From the NCBI RefSeq assembly GCF_022539505.1, contig NC_061508.1, forward strand, positions 38,124,256 to 38,188,255: 64,000 nucleotides of DNA. Direction: 5' to 3'. Origin of the DNA: Lolium rigidum. Taxonomy: Eukaryota; Streptophyta; Magnoliopsida; Poales; Poaceae. Position numbers and translations under genes: made by a program. The notes beneath the pieces were generated by a model, which was not told where the DNA came from, did not search any database, and saw only the letters and a list, made by a program, of their open reading frames with translations. Shown here one piece after another: positions 1 to 10,461 of this stretch; the first letter of the stretch is position 1; each line of letters opens with the position of its first letter.

Positions 1-555
1 AAATTTAGCCTTTACAAAACATATTACAAACGCTCTCATAAAAGCTAGGGAAGAGAAACTAAAACTTGAAACTTCTATTCCTAGAAAGTTAGAAGATGGT
101 TGGGAGCCCATCATTAAAATGAAATTCAATGACTTTGAATGTAATGCTTTATGTGATCTTGGTGCAAGTATTTCGTTATGCCTAAAAAGATTTATGATAT
201 GCTTGACTTGCCACCATTGAAGAATTGTTATTTGGATGTTAATCTTGCCGATAGTGTTAAAAAGAAACCTTTGGGGAGGATTGATAATGTGCACATTACG
301 GTTAACAATAACCTTGTCCCCGTTGATTTTGTTGTCTTGGATATCGAATGCAATGCATCTTGTCCTATTGTGTTGGGAAGACCTTTTCTTCGAACTGTTG
401 GTGCTGTTATTGATATGAGGGAAGGTAATATTAAATATCAATTTCCTCTCAAGAAAGGTATGGAACATTTCCCTAGAAAGAGAATGAAGTTGCCTTTTGA
501 TTCTATTATTAGAACAAGCTATGATGTTGATGCTTCTACTCTCGATGTTACTTGA
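1..555 (+). pseudogene. 3' end of gag-protease of element A, frameshifted
   Basis: This is the C-terminal part of the retroelement polyprotein: the region before the aspartic protease and most of the protease itself. The sister copies read CDLGAS-ISVMPKK around the active-site loop. Here one T is missing near 172 (ATTTCGTTATG instead of ATTTCTGTTATG), so the frame breaks inside that motif and reopens at 178. The downstream part is intact: LGRPFLRTVGAVIDM, then the shared C-terminus ending DASTLDVT at 555. The protease motif has Leu where retropepsins have Thr or Ser (DLGAS for DTGAS). No RT or integrase follows. It is a broken copy of the protein in element B. Confidence 0.87.
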
Positions 556-3127
556 TTTGCACTTTCTGCGCCTAGCTGAAAGGCGTTAAAGAAAAGCGCT
601 TATGGGAGACAACCCATGTTTTTACCTACAGCAATTTTTTGTTTTGTTGTGTCTTGGAAGTTGTTTACTACTGTAGCAACCTCTCCTTATCATGTTTTTG
701 TGCCAAGTAAAGTTTCTATGTCAAAGTTGATGTTATATTTGGGATTACTGCGCAGAAACAGCATTGCTGTCTGTCACGAATCTGGGCACAGTTCCCTGTA
801 GAAAATTCGAAAAAATATGCCAATTTACGAGCGTGATCCTCAGATATGTACGCAACTTTCATTAGTTTTGAGTTTTTCCATTTGAGCAAGTCTGGTGCCA
901 GCTTTAAATTCGTCTTTACAGACTGTTCTGTTTTTGACAGATTCTGCATTTTATTTCGCATTGCCTCTTTTGCTATATTGGATTTATTTCTTTGATCCAC
1001 TAATGTCCAGTAGCATTATGCAATGTCCAGAAGTGAAAATAATGATTGTGTCATCTCTGAATATGTGAATTATTAATTGTGCACTAACCCTCTAATGAGT
1101 TTGCTTGAAGTTTGGTGTGAAGGAAGTTTTCAAGGGTCAAGAGAGGAGTATGATATACTATGATCAAGAGGAGTGAAAGCTCTAAGCTTGGGGATGCCCC
1201 CGTGGTTCACCCCTGCATATTTTAAGAAGACTCAAGCGTCTAAGCTTGGGGATGCCCAAGGCATCCCCTTCTTCATCGACAACATCATCAGGTTCCTCCC
1301 CTGAAACTATATTTTTATTCAATCACATCTTGTGTTCTTTACTTGGAGCGTCGGTTTGTTTTCGTTTTTGTTTTTGTTTGAATAAGATGGATCCTAGCAT
1401 TCACTTTGTGGGAGAGAGACACGCTCCGCTGTTGCATATGGACACATGTGTCCTTAGGCTTTACTCATAATGTTCATGGCGAAGTTTCTTCTTCGTTAAA
1501 TTGTTATATGGTTGGAATTGGAAAATGCTACATGTAGTAATTCTAAAATGTCTTGGATAATGTGACACTTGGTAATTGTTGTGCTCACGTTTAAGCTCTT
1601 GCATCATATACTTTGCACCCATTAATGAAGAAATACATAGAGCTTGCTAAAATTTGGTTTGCATATTTGGTTTCTCTAAGGTCTAGATAATATCTAGTAT
1701 TGAGTTTTGAACAACAAGGAAGACGGTGTAGAGTTTTATAATGTTTACAATATGTCTTTTATGTGAGTCTTGCTGCACTTGTTCATCCTTGAGTTTGCTT
1801 CAAATAACCTTGCTAGCCTAAACCTTGTATCGAGAGGGAATACTTCTCATACATCCAAAATCCTTGAGCCAACTACTATGCCATTTGTGTCCACCATAAC
1901 TACCTACTACATGGTATTTCTCCGCCATTCCAAAGTAAATTGCTTGAGTGCTACCTTTAAAATTCCATCATTCACCTATGCAATATATAGCTCATGGGAC
2001 AAAATAGCCTTAAAAACTATCGTAGTATTGAATATGTACTTATGCACTTTATATTTTATTAAGTTGCTTGTTGCGCGATAACCATGCTTCGGGGAACGCC
2101 ATCAACTATTGTTGAATATCATGTGAGTTGCTATGCATGTCCGTCTTGTCTGAAGGTCTATCATTTTAGTGGTTGGAGCATGCAAAATTGTTAGAGAAGA
2201 ACATTGGGCCGCTAACTAAAGCCATGAACCATGGTTGAAGTTTCAGTGTTGGACATATATCCTCAATCTCATATGAGAACAATAATCATTGCTACATGCT
2301 TATGCATTTAAGAGGAGTCCATTATCTCGTTGTCCATGTTGTCCCGGTATGGATGTCTAAGTTGAGAATAATCAAAAGCGAGAAATCCGAAATGCGAGCA
2401 TTCTCCTTAGACCTTTGTACAGGCGGCATGGAGGTACCCCTTTGTGACACTTGGTTGAAACATGGCATGCGAAGATCCGGTAGTCCAAGTTAAATAGGAC
2501 GAGGTGCGGGCACTATTAGTATACTATGCATGAGGCTTGCAACTTGTAAGATATAATTTTCATAACTCATATGCTTTATTACTACCGTTGACAAAATTGT
2601 TTCATGTTTTCAAAATAAAAGCTCTAGCACAAATACAGCAATCGATGCTTTCCTCTTTGAAGGACCATTCTTTTACTTTTATTGTTGAGTCGGTTTACCT
2701 ATCTCCTTCCACCTTAAGAAGCAAACACTTGTGTGAACTGTGTATTGATTCCTACATATTTGCATATTGCACTTGTTATATTACTTTATGTTGACAATAT
2801 CCCTGAGATATACATGTTATAAGTTGAAAGCAACCGCTGAAACTTAATCTTCCTATGTGTTTCTTCAACACCTTTACTTTGATTTATTGCTTTATGAGTT
2901 AACTCTTATGCAAGACTTATTGATGCTTGTCTTGAAGTACTATTCATGAAAAGTCTTTGTCATATGATTCACTTGTTTACTCATGTCATTACCTTTGCTT
3001 TGATCGCTGCATTCATTTCATATGTTTACAAATAGTATGATCAAGATTATGATGGCATGTCACTTCGAAATTATCTTTGTTATCGTTTTACCTCGCTCGG
3101 GACGAGCAGAACTAAGCTTGGGGATGC
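556..3127 (+). other. Long 3' untranslated region of element A
   Basis: This 2.57-kb non-coding stretch lies between the protease stop and the 3' LTR, and every sister copy has a counterpart. It holds an AAGCTTGGGGATGC motif three times: near 1186-1199, at 1243-1256, and at 3114-3127 where it abuts the LTR and is the likely polypurine tract. The second copy is part of a hairpin, GGGGATGCC-CAA-GGCATCCCC (1248-1268). An imperfect hairpin of the CTGCTCG/CGAGCAG type lies just upstream of the tract. Short open frames here are not conserved as proteins between copies. Confidence 0.75.
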
Positions 3128-4727
3128 TGATACGTCTCCAACGTATCGATAATTTCTTATGTTCCATGCTACTTTATTGATGATACCTACATGTTTTATG
3201 CACATTATATGTCATATTTATGCATTTTCTCGGAACTAACCTATTAACAAGATGCCGAAGAGCCGATTGCTCGTTTTCTCGCTGTTTTTGGTTTCAGAAA
3301 TCCTAGTAAAGAAATATTCTCGGAATTGGACGAAACTTTCGCCCAGGGTCCTATTTTTGCACGAAGCTTCCAGAAGACCGAAGACCTAACGAAGTGGGGC
3401 CACGAGGCAGCCAGGGGGGTGGCCGGCGCGGCCCAAGCCCTGGCCGCGCCGACCTATCCCCTGGGCCCCTCGTGTGGCCCCTCGCGTTGACCCTCCGCCT
3501 ACTTAAAGCCTCCGTCGCGAAACCCCCAGTACCGAGAGCCACGATACGGAAAACCTTACAGAGACGCCGCCGCCGCGAATCCCATCTCGGGGGATTCAGG
3601 AGATCGCCTCCGGTACCCTGCCGGAGAGGGGATTCATCTCCCGGAGGACTCTACACCGCCATGGTCGCCTCCGGAGTGATGAGTGAGTAGTTCACCCCTG
3701 GACCATGGGTCCATAGCAGTAGCTAGATGGTCGTCTTCTCCTTGTTGTGCTTCATTGTTGGATCTTGTGAGCTGCCTAACATGATCAAGATCATCTATCC
3801 GTAATACTATATGTTGTGTTTGTCGGGATCCGATGGATAGTGAGTACTATGATTATGGTGATTATCAATCTATTGTTTATGTGTTGTTTATGATCTTGCA
3901 TGCTCTCCGTTATTAGTAGAGGCTCGGCCAAGTTTTTACTCTTAACTCCAAGAGGGAGTATTTATGCTCGATAGTGGGTTCATGCCTGCATTTACACCGG
4001 GACAGTGACGGAAAGTTCTAAGGTTGTGTTGTGCTTGTTGCCACTAGGGATAAAACATTGATGCTATGTCTAAGGATGTAGTTGTTGATTACATTACGCA
4101 CCATACTTAATGCAATTGTCTCGTTGCTTTGCAACTTAATACCGGAGGGGGTTCGGACGATAACCTCGAAGGTGGACTTTTTAGGCATAGATGCAGTTGG
4201 ATGGCGGTCTATGTACTTTGTCGTAATGCCCAATTAAATCTCACTATATTTATCATATCATGTATATGCATTGTTATGCCTTTCTCTATTTGTCAATTGC
4301 CCGACCGTAATTTGTTCACCCAACATGCTTTTATCTTATGGGAGAGACGCCTCTAGTGAACTGTGGATCCCGGTCCTATTCTTTACATAGCATACAATTT
4401 ATCGCAATACTTGTGTTTTATTATTTTCTTGCAAACATCTTCCACTCGATACGCTTAATCCTTTGTTACAGCAAGCCGGTGAGATTGACAACCTCACTCT
4501 GTTTCGTTGGGGCAAAGTACTTTGGTTGTGTTGTGCAGGTTCCGCGTTGGCGCCGGAATCCCCGGTGTTGCGCCGCATCACATTTCGCGACCATCAACCT
4601 TCAACGTGCTTCTTGGCTCCTCCTGGTTCGATTAAACCTTGGTTTCTTTCTGAGGGAAAACTTGCCACTGTGCGCATCATACCTTCCTCTTGGGGTTCCC
4701 AACGGACGTGTACATTTACGCGCATCA
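3128..4727 (+). repeat. 3' LTR of element A (1600 bp)
   Basis: It starts TGATACGTCTCCAACGTATC, where GATACGT and ACGTATC form a terminal hairpin, and ends ACGCGCATCA. A GC-rich inverted repeat is centred near 3437 (arms CCAGGGG 3411-3417 and CCCCTGG 3458-3464; inner arms GGCGCGGCC 3425-3433 and GGCCGCGCC 3442-3450). It lies upstream of a TATA-like CTACTTAAAG near 3500. It is most similar to the inverted LTR of element D (56626-58221). Confidence 0.9.
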
Positions 4728-5089
4728 GACCCCGGTCCTATTTCTTACATAGCATACAATCTACTGCAATTGTTTTTTACTATTTTCTTGCAAACAATCA
4801 TCTTCCACTCGATACGCTTAATCCTTTGTTACAGCAAGCCGGTGAGATTGACAACCTCACTCGTTTCGTTGGGGCAAAGTACTTTGGTTTTGTTGTGCAG
4901 ATTCCACGTTGGCGCCGGAATCCCTGTTGTTGCGCCGCATCACATTTCGCCACCATCAACCTTCAACGTGCTTCTTGGCTCCTCCTGGTTCGACTAAACC
5001 TTGGTTTCTTTCTGAGGGAAAACTTGCCACTGTGCGCATCATACCTTCCTCTTGGGGTTCCCAACGGACGTGTACATCTACGCGCATCA
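4728..5089 (+). repeat. Right end of the 5' LTR of element E
   Basis: It begins at GACCCCGGTCC, directly after the terminal CGCATCA of element A, and ends CGCGCATCA at 5089. It matches 9806-10167 nearly base for base. Differences include CACTCGTTTCG against CACTGTTTCG and CCCTGTTG against CCTTGTTG. Confidence 0.88.
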
Positions 5090-5101
5090 AGCCTCGTTTT
5101 C

Positions 5102-5120
5102 CGGCGCCGTTGCTCGGGGA
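5102..5120 (+). promoter_or_regulatory. Degraded tRNA-Asp-type primer binding site of element E
   Basis: The sequence CGGCGCCGTTGCTCGGGGA lies 12 bases after the LTR. Sister copies have TGGCGCCGTTGCCGGGGA, complementary to the 3' end of plant tRNA-Asp. Here the first base is changed and one T is inserted, which should weaken priming. Confidence 0.75.
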
Positions 5121-5346
5121 GATCAAGACACGCTGCAAGGGGAGTCTCCACTTCTCAATCTCTTTACTTTGTTTTTGTCTTGCTTTATTTTATTTATTAC
5201 TTTGTTTGCTGCACCTAAACAAAACACAAAAAAATTAGTTGCTAGTTTTACTTTATTTACTGTCTTGCTCACTATATCGAAAACACAAAAAAATTAGTTA
5301 CTCGTCTTTACCTTGTTTGCCTAGTTTACTTTTTGCTTATTGCATC
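5121..5346 (+). repeat. T-rich leader of element E with an internal duplication
   Basis: This untranslated leader runs from the primer site to the ORF start. A block of about 57 bp beginning AACACAAAAAAATTAGTT occurs twice, near 5222 and 5279, separated by CTTTATTTACTGTCTTG-type sequence. Elements C, H and B have the same two-copy layout. Confidence 0.6.
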
Positions 5347-6000
5347 ATGTTTTCTTTTAATTTTACCACAAAAGACATACCAGTAGGACGTGGGTCTATA
5401 GTTGGGAGAAATAATATAGAAGAATTTTTCAATCATGTTAGTATTACTGAAAATTTTGAAGATAGACACTTGGTAGAACTTGCACCTACCTATGAAATTG
5501 CTGCTGCTGCTTTAGTTCGCATGTTGGAAACTAAATTCGTTAATCTCAATCCTATAATCCAACACATGTTTCTCACACTTGGTGATATGGAAGAAGGGGA
5601 AAAGAAAGATTTTGTTTTAGAAACTCTTCTTAGAGAATTTGGGGGGTTATCAAGAGAGGCTAGAAAGGTCTTTGCTAAATTTAATATGCTAGGTTCTCAT
5701 ACTAATTTTGTTGGTCTCCTTGAAAAAATGGACATAGATAGAATAAGATACACTAATAATATTAATGATGGAGGGGAGATCAAAGCACCAATACCATGTA
5801 AACTCCTAGCTATGAATGATGCACTAGAAAATAACTATGCTTGGCTTGTTCCTGAAAATTTGTTCGATGAGAATAGCAAGCCCAAGACTAATGAAAAGGG
5901 AGACGCTAAAAGTTATGTATCCAATATACTATGCTTGGTTGAGAAAACTCCCAACACCCCTGGTAATAATGTTGATGCTTCTACTCTCGATGTTACTTGA
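5347..6000 (+). CDS. 217-aa ORF carried by element E in place of gag-protease
   Basis: The start is the ATG at 5347, where the conserved leader ends and protein-like composition begins; the upstream in-frame codons are T-rich leader. The protein starts MFSFNFTTKDIPVGRG and contains FFNHVSITENFEDRHLVEL, a Leu/Met-rich helical middle (AAAALVRMLE, FLTLGDMEEGEKKDF) and IPCKLLAMNDALENNYAWL. I see no zinc knuckle, no protease motif and no similarity to the gag of the sister elements. The last nine codons (VDASTLDVT) and everything downstream are nearly identical to the end of element A, so the cassette joins the common chassis there. It is fully open, unlike most ORFs here. Function is unknown; a divergent gag or a captured host sequence are both possible. 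Confidence 0.72.
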   Translation: MFSFNFTTKDIPVGRGSIVGRNNIEEFFNHVSITENFEDRHLVELAPTYEIAAAALVRMLETKFVNLNPIIQHMFLTLGDMEEGEKKDFVLETLLREFGGLSREARKVFAKFNMLGSHTNFVGLLEKMDIDRIRYTNNINDGGEIKAPIPCKLLAMNDALENNYAWLVPENLFDENSKPKTNEKGDAKSYVSNILCLVEKTPNTPGNNVDASTLDVT

Positions 6001-8579
6001 TTTGCACTTTCTGCGCCTAGCTGAAAGGCGTTAAAGAAAAGCGCTTATGCGAGACAACCCATGTTTTTACTACAGTACTTTGTTTTATATTTGAGTCTTG
6101 GAAGTTGTTTACTACTGTAGCAACCTCTCCTTATCATGTTTTTGTGCCAAGTAAAGTTTCTATGTCAAAGTTGATGTTATATTTGGGATCGCTGCGCAGA
6201 AACAGCATTGCTGTCTGTAACGAATCTGGGCACAGGTCTCTGTATAAAATTCGAAAAAATCTGCCAATTTACGAGCGTGGTCCTCAGATATGTACGCAAC
6301 TTTCATTAGTTTTGAGTTTTTCCATTTGAGCAAGTCTGCTGCCATCTTAAAATTCGTCTTTACGGACTGTTCTGTTTTTGACAGATTCTGCCTTTTATTT
6401 CGCATTGCCTCTTTTGCTATGTTGGATTCATTTCTTTGATCCATTAATGTCCAGTAGCTTTATGCAATGTCCAGAAGTGAAAAGAATGTTTGTGTCACCT
6501 CTGAATGTGTGAATTATTAATTGTGCACTAACCCTCTAATGAGTTTGCTTGAAGTTTGGTGTGAAGGAAGTTTTCAAGGGTCAAGAGAGGAGTATGATAT
6601 ACTATGATCAAGAGGAGTGAAAGCTCTAAGCTTGGGGATGCCCCCGTGGTTCACCCCTGCATATTTTAAGAAGACTCAAGCGTCTAAGCTTGGGGATGCC
6701 CAAGGCATCCCCTTCTTCATCGACAACATCATCAGGTTCCTCCCCTGAAACTATATTTTTATTCAGTCACATCTTGTGTTCTTTACTTGGAGCGTCGGTT
6801 TGTTTTTTTTTTGTTTTTGTTTGAATAAAATGGATCCTAGCATTCACTTTGTGGGAGAGAGACACGCTCCGCTGTTGCATATGGACAAATATGTCCTTAG
6901 GCTTTACTCATAATGTTCAAGGCGAAGTTTCTTCTTCGTTAAATTGTTATATGGTTGGAATTGGAAAATGCTACATGTAGTAATTCTAAAATGTCTTGGA
7001 TAATGTGATACTTGGCAATTGTTGTGCTCATGTTTAAGCTCTTGCATCATATGCTTTGCACCCATTAGTGAAGAAATACATAGAGCTTGCTAAAATTTGA
7101 TTTGCATATTTGGTCTCTCTAAGGTCTAGATAATATCTAGTATTGAGTTTTGAACAACAAGGAAGACGGTGTAGAGTCTTATAATGTTTACAATATGTCT
7201 TTTATGTGAGTTTTGCTGCACCGGTTCATCCTTGAGTTTGCTTCAAATAACCTTGCTAGCCTAAACCTTGTATCGAGAGGGAATACTTCTCATGCATCCA
7301 AAATCCTTGAGCCAACCACTATGCCATTTGTGTCCACCATACCTACCTACTACATGGTATTTCTCCGCCATTCCAAAGTAAATTGCTTGAGTGCTACCTT
7401 TAAAATTCCATCATTCACCTTTGCAATATATAGCTCATGGGACAAAATAGCCTTAAAAACTATCGTGGTATTGAATATGTACTTATGCACTTTATCTCTT
7501 ATTAAGTTGCTTGTTGTGCGATAACCATGCTTCTGGGGACGCCATCAACTATTATTTGTTGAATATCATGTGAGTTGCTATGCATGTCCGTCTTGTCGGA
7601 AGTAAGAGGGATCTACCACCTTAATGGTTGGAGCATGCATATTGTTAGAGAAGAACATTGGGCCGCTAACTAAAGCCATGAATCATGGTGGAAGTTTCAG
7701 TTTGGACATATATCCTCAATCTCATATGAGAATAATAATCATTGCTACATGCTTATGCATTTAAGAGGAGTCCATTATCCGTTGTCCATGTTGTCCCGGT
7801 ATGGATGTCTAAGTTGAGAATAATCAAAAGCGAGAAATCCAAAATGCGAGCATTCTCCTTAGACCTTTGTACAGAGCGGCATGGAGGTACCCCTTTGTGA
7901 CACTTGGTTGAAACATGGCATGCAAAGATCCGGTAGTCCAAGCTAAGTAGGACGAGGTGCGGGCACTATTAGTATACTATGCATGAGGCTTGCAACTTGT
8001 AAGATATAATTTACATAACTCATATGCTTTATTACTACCGTTGACAAAATTGTTTCATGTGTTCAAAATAAAAGCTCTAGCACAAATACAGCAATCGATG
8101 CTTTCCTCTTTGAAGGACCATTCTTTTACTTTTATTGTTCAGTCAGTTTACCTATCTCCCTCCACCTTAAGAAGCAAACACTTGTGTGAACTGTGCATTG
8201 ATTCCTACATACTTGCATATTGCACTTGTTATATTACTTTATGTTGACAATATCCATGAGATATACATGTTATAAGTTAAAAGCAACCGCTGAAACTTAA
8301 TCTTACTTTGTGTTGCTTCAATACCTTTACTTTGATTTATTGCTTTATGAGTTAACTCTTATGCAAGACTTATTGATGCTTGTCTTGAAATACTATTCAT
8401 GAAAAGTCTTTGCTTTATGATTCACTTGTTTACTCATGTCATTACTTTTGTTTTGATCGCTGCATTCATTACATATGTTTACAAATAGTATGATCAAGAT
8501 TATGATGGCATGTCACTTCGAAATTATCTTTGTTATCGTTTTACCTGCTCGGGACGAGCAGAACTAAGCTTGGGGATGC
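6001..8579 (+). other. 3' untranslated region of element E
   Basis: It is colinear with the 3' UTR of element A. The hairpin GGGGATGCC-CAA-GGCATCCCC is at 6692-6712. A perfect 7-bp stem CTGCTCG-GGA-CGAGCAG lies at 8545-8561, followed by the polypurine tract AAGCTTGGGGATGC just before the LTR. No conserved coding sequence was seen. Confidence 0.75.
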
Positions 8580-10167
8580 TGATACGTCTCCAACGTATCA
8601 ATAATTTCTTATGTTCCATGCTACTTTATTGATGATACCTACATGTTTTATGCACATTATATGTCGTATTTACGCATTTTCTGGAACTAACCTATTAACA
8701 AGATGCCGAAGAGCCGCTTGCTGTTTTCTGCTGTTTTTGGTTTCAGAAATCCTAGTAAGGAAATATTCTCGGAATTGGACGAAATCACCGCCCGGGGTCC
8801 TATTTTTGCACGGAGCTTCCAGAAGACCGAAGAGATAACGAAGTGGGGCGACGAGGCGCCGCCACCATAGGGCCGCGCGGCCAGAGGGGGGCCCGCGCCG
8901 CCCTATGGTGTGGGCCCCTCGTCAGCCCCCCTGACCTACCCTTTCTCCTACTTATAGCCTCCGTCGCGAAACCCCCAGTACCGAGAGCCACGATACGGAA
9001 AACCTTCCAGAGACGCCGCCGCCGCGAATCCCATCTCGGGGGATTCAGGAGATCGCCTCCGGCACCCTGCCGGAGAGGGGATTCATCTCCCGGAGGACTC
9101 TTCATCGCCATGATCGCCTCCGGAGTGATGAGTGAGTAGTTCACCCCTGGACTATGGGTCCATAGCAGTAGCTAGATGGTCGTCTTCTCCTAATTGTGCT
9201 TCATTGTTGGATCTTGTGAGCTGCCTAACATGATCAAGATCATCTATCTGTAATTCTATATGTTGTGTTTGTCGGGATCCGATGGATAGAGAATACTATG
9301 TTATGATGATTATCAATCTATTGTTTATGTGTTGTTTATGATCTTGCATGCTCTCCGTTATTAGTAGAGGCTCTGGCCAAGTTTTTACTCTTAACTCCAA
9401 GAGGGAGTATTTATGCTCGATAGTGGGTTCATGCCTTCATTGACACCTGGGACAAGTGATGAAAGCTCTAAGGTTGTGATGTGCTTGTTGCCACTAGGGA
9501 TAAAACATTGATTCTATGTCTAAGGATGTAGTTGTCGATTACATTACGCACCATACTTAATGCAATTGTCTCGTTGCTTAGCAACTTAATACTGAATGGG
9601 GTTCGGATGATAACCTCGAAGGTGGACTTTTTAGGCATAGATGCGGTTGGATGGCGGTCTATGTACTTTGTCGTAATGCCCGGATTAAATCTCACTATAT
9701 TTATCATATCATGTACATGCATTGTTATGCCCTTCTCTATTTGTCAATTGCCCGACTGTAATTTGTTCACCCAACATGCTTTTATTTTATGGGAGAGACA
9801 ACTGTGGACCCCGGTCCTATTTCTTACATAGCATACAATCTACTGCAATTGTTTTTTACTATTTTCTTGCAAACAATCATCTTCCACTCGATACGCTTAA
9901 TCCTTTGTTACAGCAAGCCGGTGAGATTGACAACCTCACTGTTTCGTTGGGGCAAAGTACTTTGGTTTTGTTGTGCAGATTCCACGTTGGCGCCGGAATC
10001 CTTGTTGTTGCGCCGCATCACATTTCGCCACCATCAACCTTCAACGTGCTTCTTGGCTCCTCCTGGTTCGATTAAACCTTGGTTTCTTTCTGAGGGAAAA
10101 CTTGCCACTGTGCGCATCATACCTTCCTCTTGGGGTTCCCAACGGACGTGTACATCTACGCGCATCA
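8580..10167 (+). repeat. 3' LTR of element E (1588 bp)
   Basis: It starts TGATACGTCTCC at 8580 and ends CGCGCATCA at 10167. A GC-rich inverted repeat has perfect 11-bp arms CACCATAGGGC (8863-8873) and GCCCTATGGTG (8900-8910), upstream of a weak TATA-like CTACTTATAG near 8948. Confidence 0.9.
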
Positions 10168-10461
10168 AGGGCCGGGACGACGGGCGGCTGAGGGGTGGTC
10201 ATTTGCGCCATCCGCAAACTCGGACTTGGAGGAGGGATGGATCTGCGGCTTCGCAACCACTCTTGGCACCGCCGCCGTCTTGGTGTACTTGATCAGCGAC
10301 GGATCTGAGGAGGGCTGGATCGGCGGCTTCGCAGGGCGGTTGTAGACGATGGCTTCAATCGTCTTGGCATCGATTCGCACTCTTGGCACCGCCGCCGTCT
10401 TGGTGTCCTTCATCAGCAACGGATCTGAGGAGGGCAACGGAAGTGAGACATCGGCAGGCTC
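10168..10461 (-). pseudogene. Downstream piece of a split minus-strand coding sequence with 40-residue repeats
   Basis: Between the 3' LTR of E and the 5' LTR of H lies 294 bp of G/C-rich DNA unlike any retroelement here. On the minus strand it is open throughout. It reads a repeated unit of about 40 residues containing KDTKTAAVPRV and KYTKTAAVPRV; the DNA period is 120 bp, with copies starting at 10259 and 10379. The frame continues exactly into 35742-35881 when H and one TSD copy are removed. Downstream it is cut by E at 10168. Codons favour G/C, as in grass genes. I do not recognise the family; a cellular gene or gene fragment is more likely than a transposon. Confidence 0.6.

Larger units (their letters stand above)
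1..4727 (+). mobile_element. Element A: 3' part of an Athila-like, non-autonomous Gypsy LTR retrotransposon
   Basis: The visible part holds the end of a gag-protease frame (1-555), a 2.6-kb 3' UTR and a complete 3' LTR (3128-4727). Its 5' half lies left of the window. The LTR ends CGCATCA at 4727, and the next base continues, without a gap, a sequence matching the middle of another LTR (compare 4728 on with 9806 on). A therefore sits inside the 5' LTR of element E, and GACCC (4728-4732) is its predicted right target duplication. The protease, UTR and LTR resemble Athila-lineage elements of the Sabrina/WHAM type known from cereals; that family name is recalled, not tested. Confidence 0.88.
4728..10167 (+). 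mobile_element. Element E: chimeric non-autonomous LTR element with a replaced coding cassette
   Basis: E consists of the right end of its 5' LTR (4728-5089), a degraded primer site, a T-rich leader, an ORF unrelated to gag (5347-6000), an A-like 3' UTR and a complete 3' LTR (8580-10167). The 5' LTR remnant and the matching part of the 3' LTR (from 9806) differ by about three changes in 362 bp, so they are a pair. The left part of the 5' LTR was displaced by element A and lies outside the window. The base after the 3' LTR begins the split coding sequence at 10168; AGGGC (10168-10172) is the predicted target duplication. Confidence 0.87.

Noticed and set aside
4369..5089. A local 360-bp tandem duplication inside one LTR
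   Set aside because: The first half ends with a proper LTR terminus and matches D, and the second matches E's own 3' LTR, so it is an insertion of A into E's 5' LTR rather than a duplication.
5102..5120. tRNA-Asp gene remnants at the TGGCGCCGTTGCC sites
   Set aside because: Only 18 bases match the tRNA 3' end and they always follow an LTR, so they are primer binding sites.
4338..5238. Overlapping open frames of 100-250 codons at the A/E LTR junction
   Set aside because: They are frames through LTR U5 sequence; the two halves repeat because two LTR ends abut, and no family-wide protein is conserved.
8800..9144. Arg/Gly/Pro-rich frames in the GC-rich LTR centre, both strands
   Set aside because: High G/C gives chance open frames on both strands; they differ between LTR copies by frameshifts.
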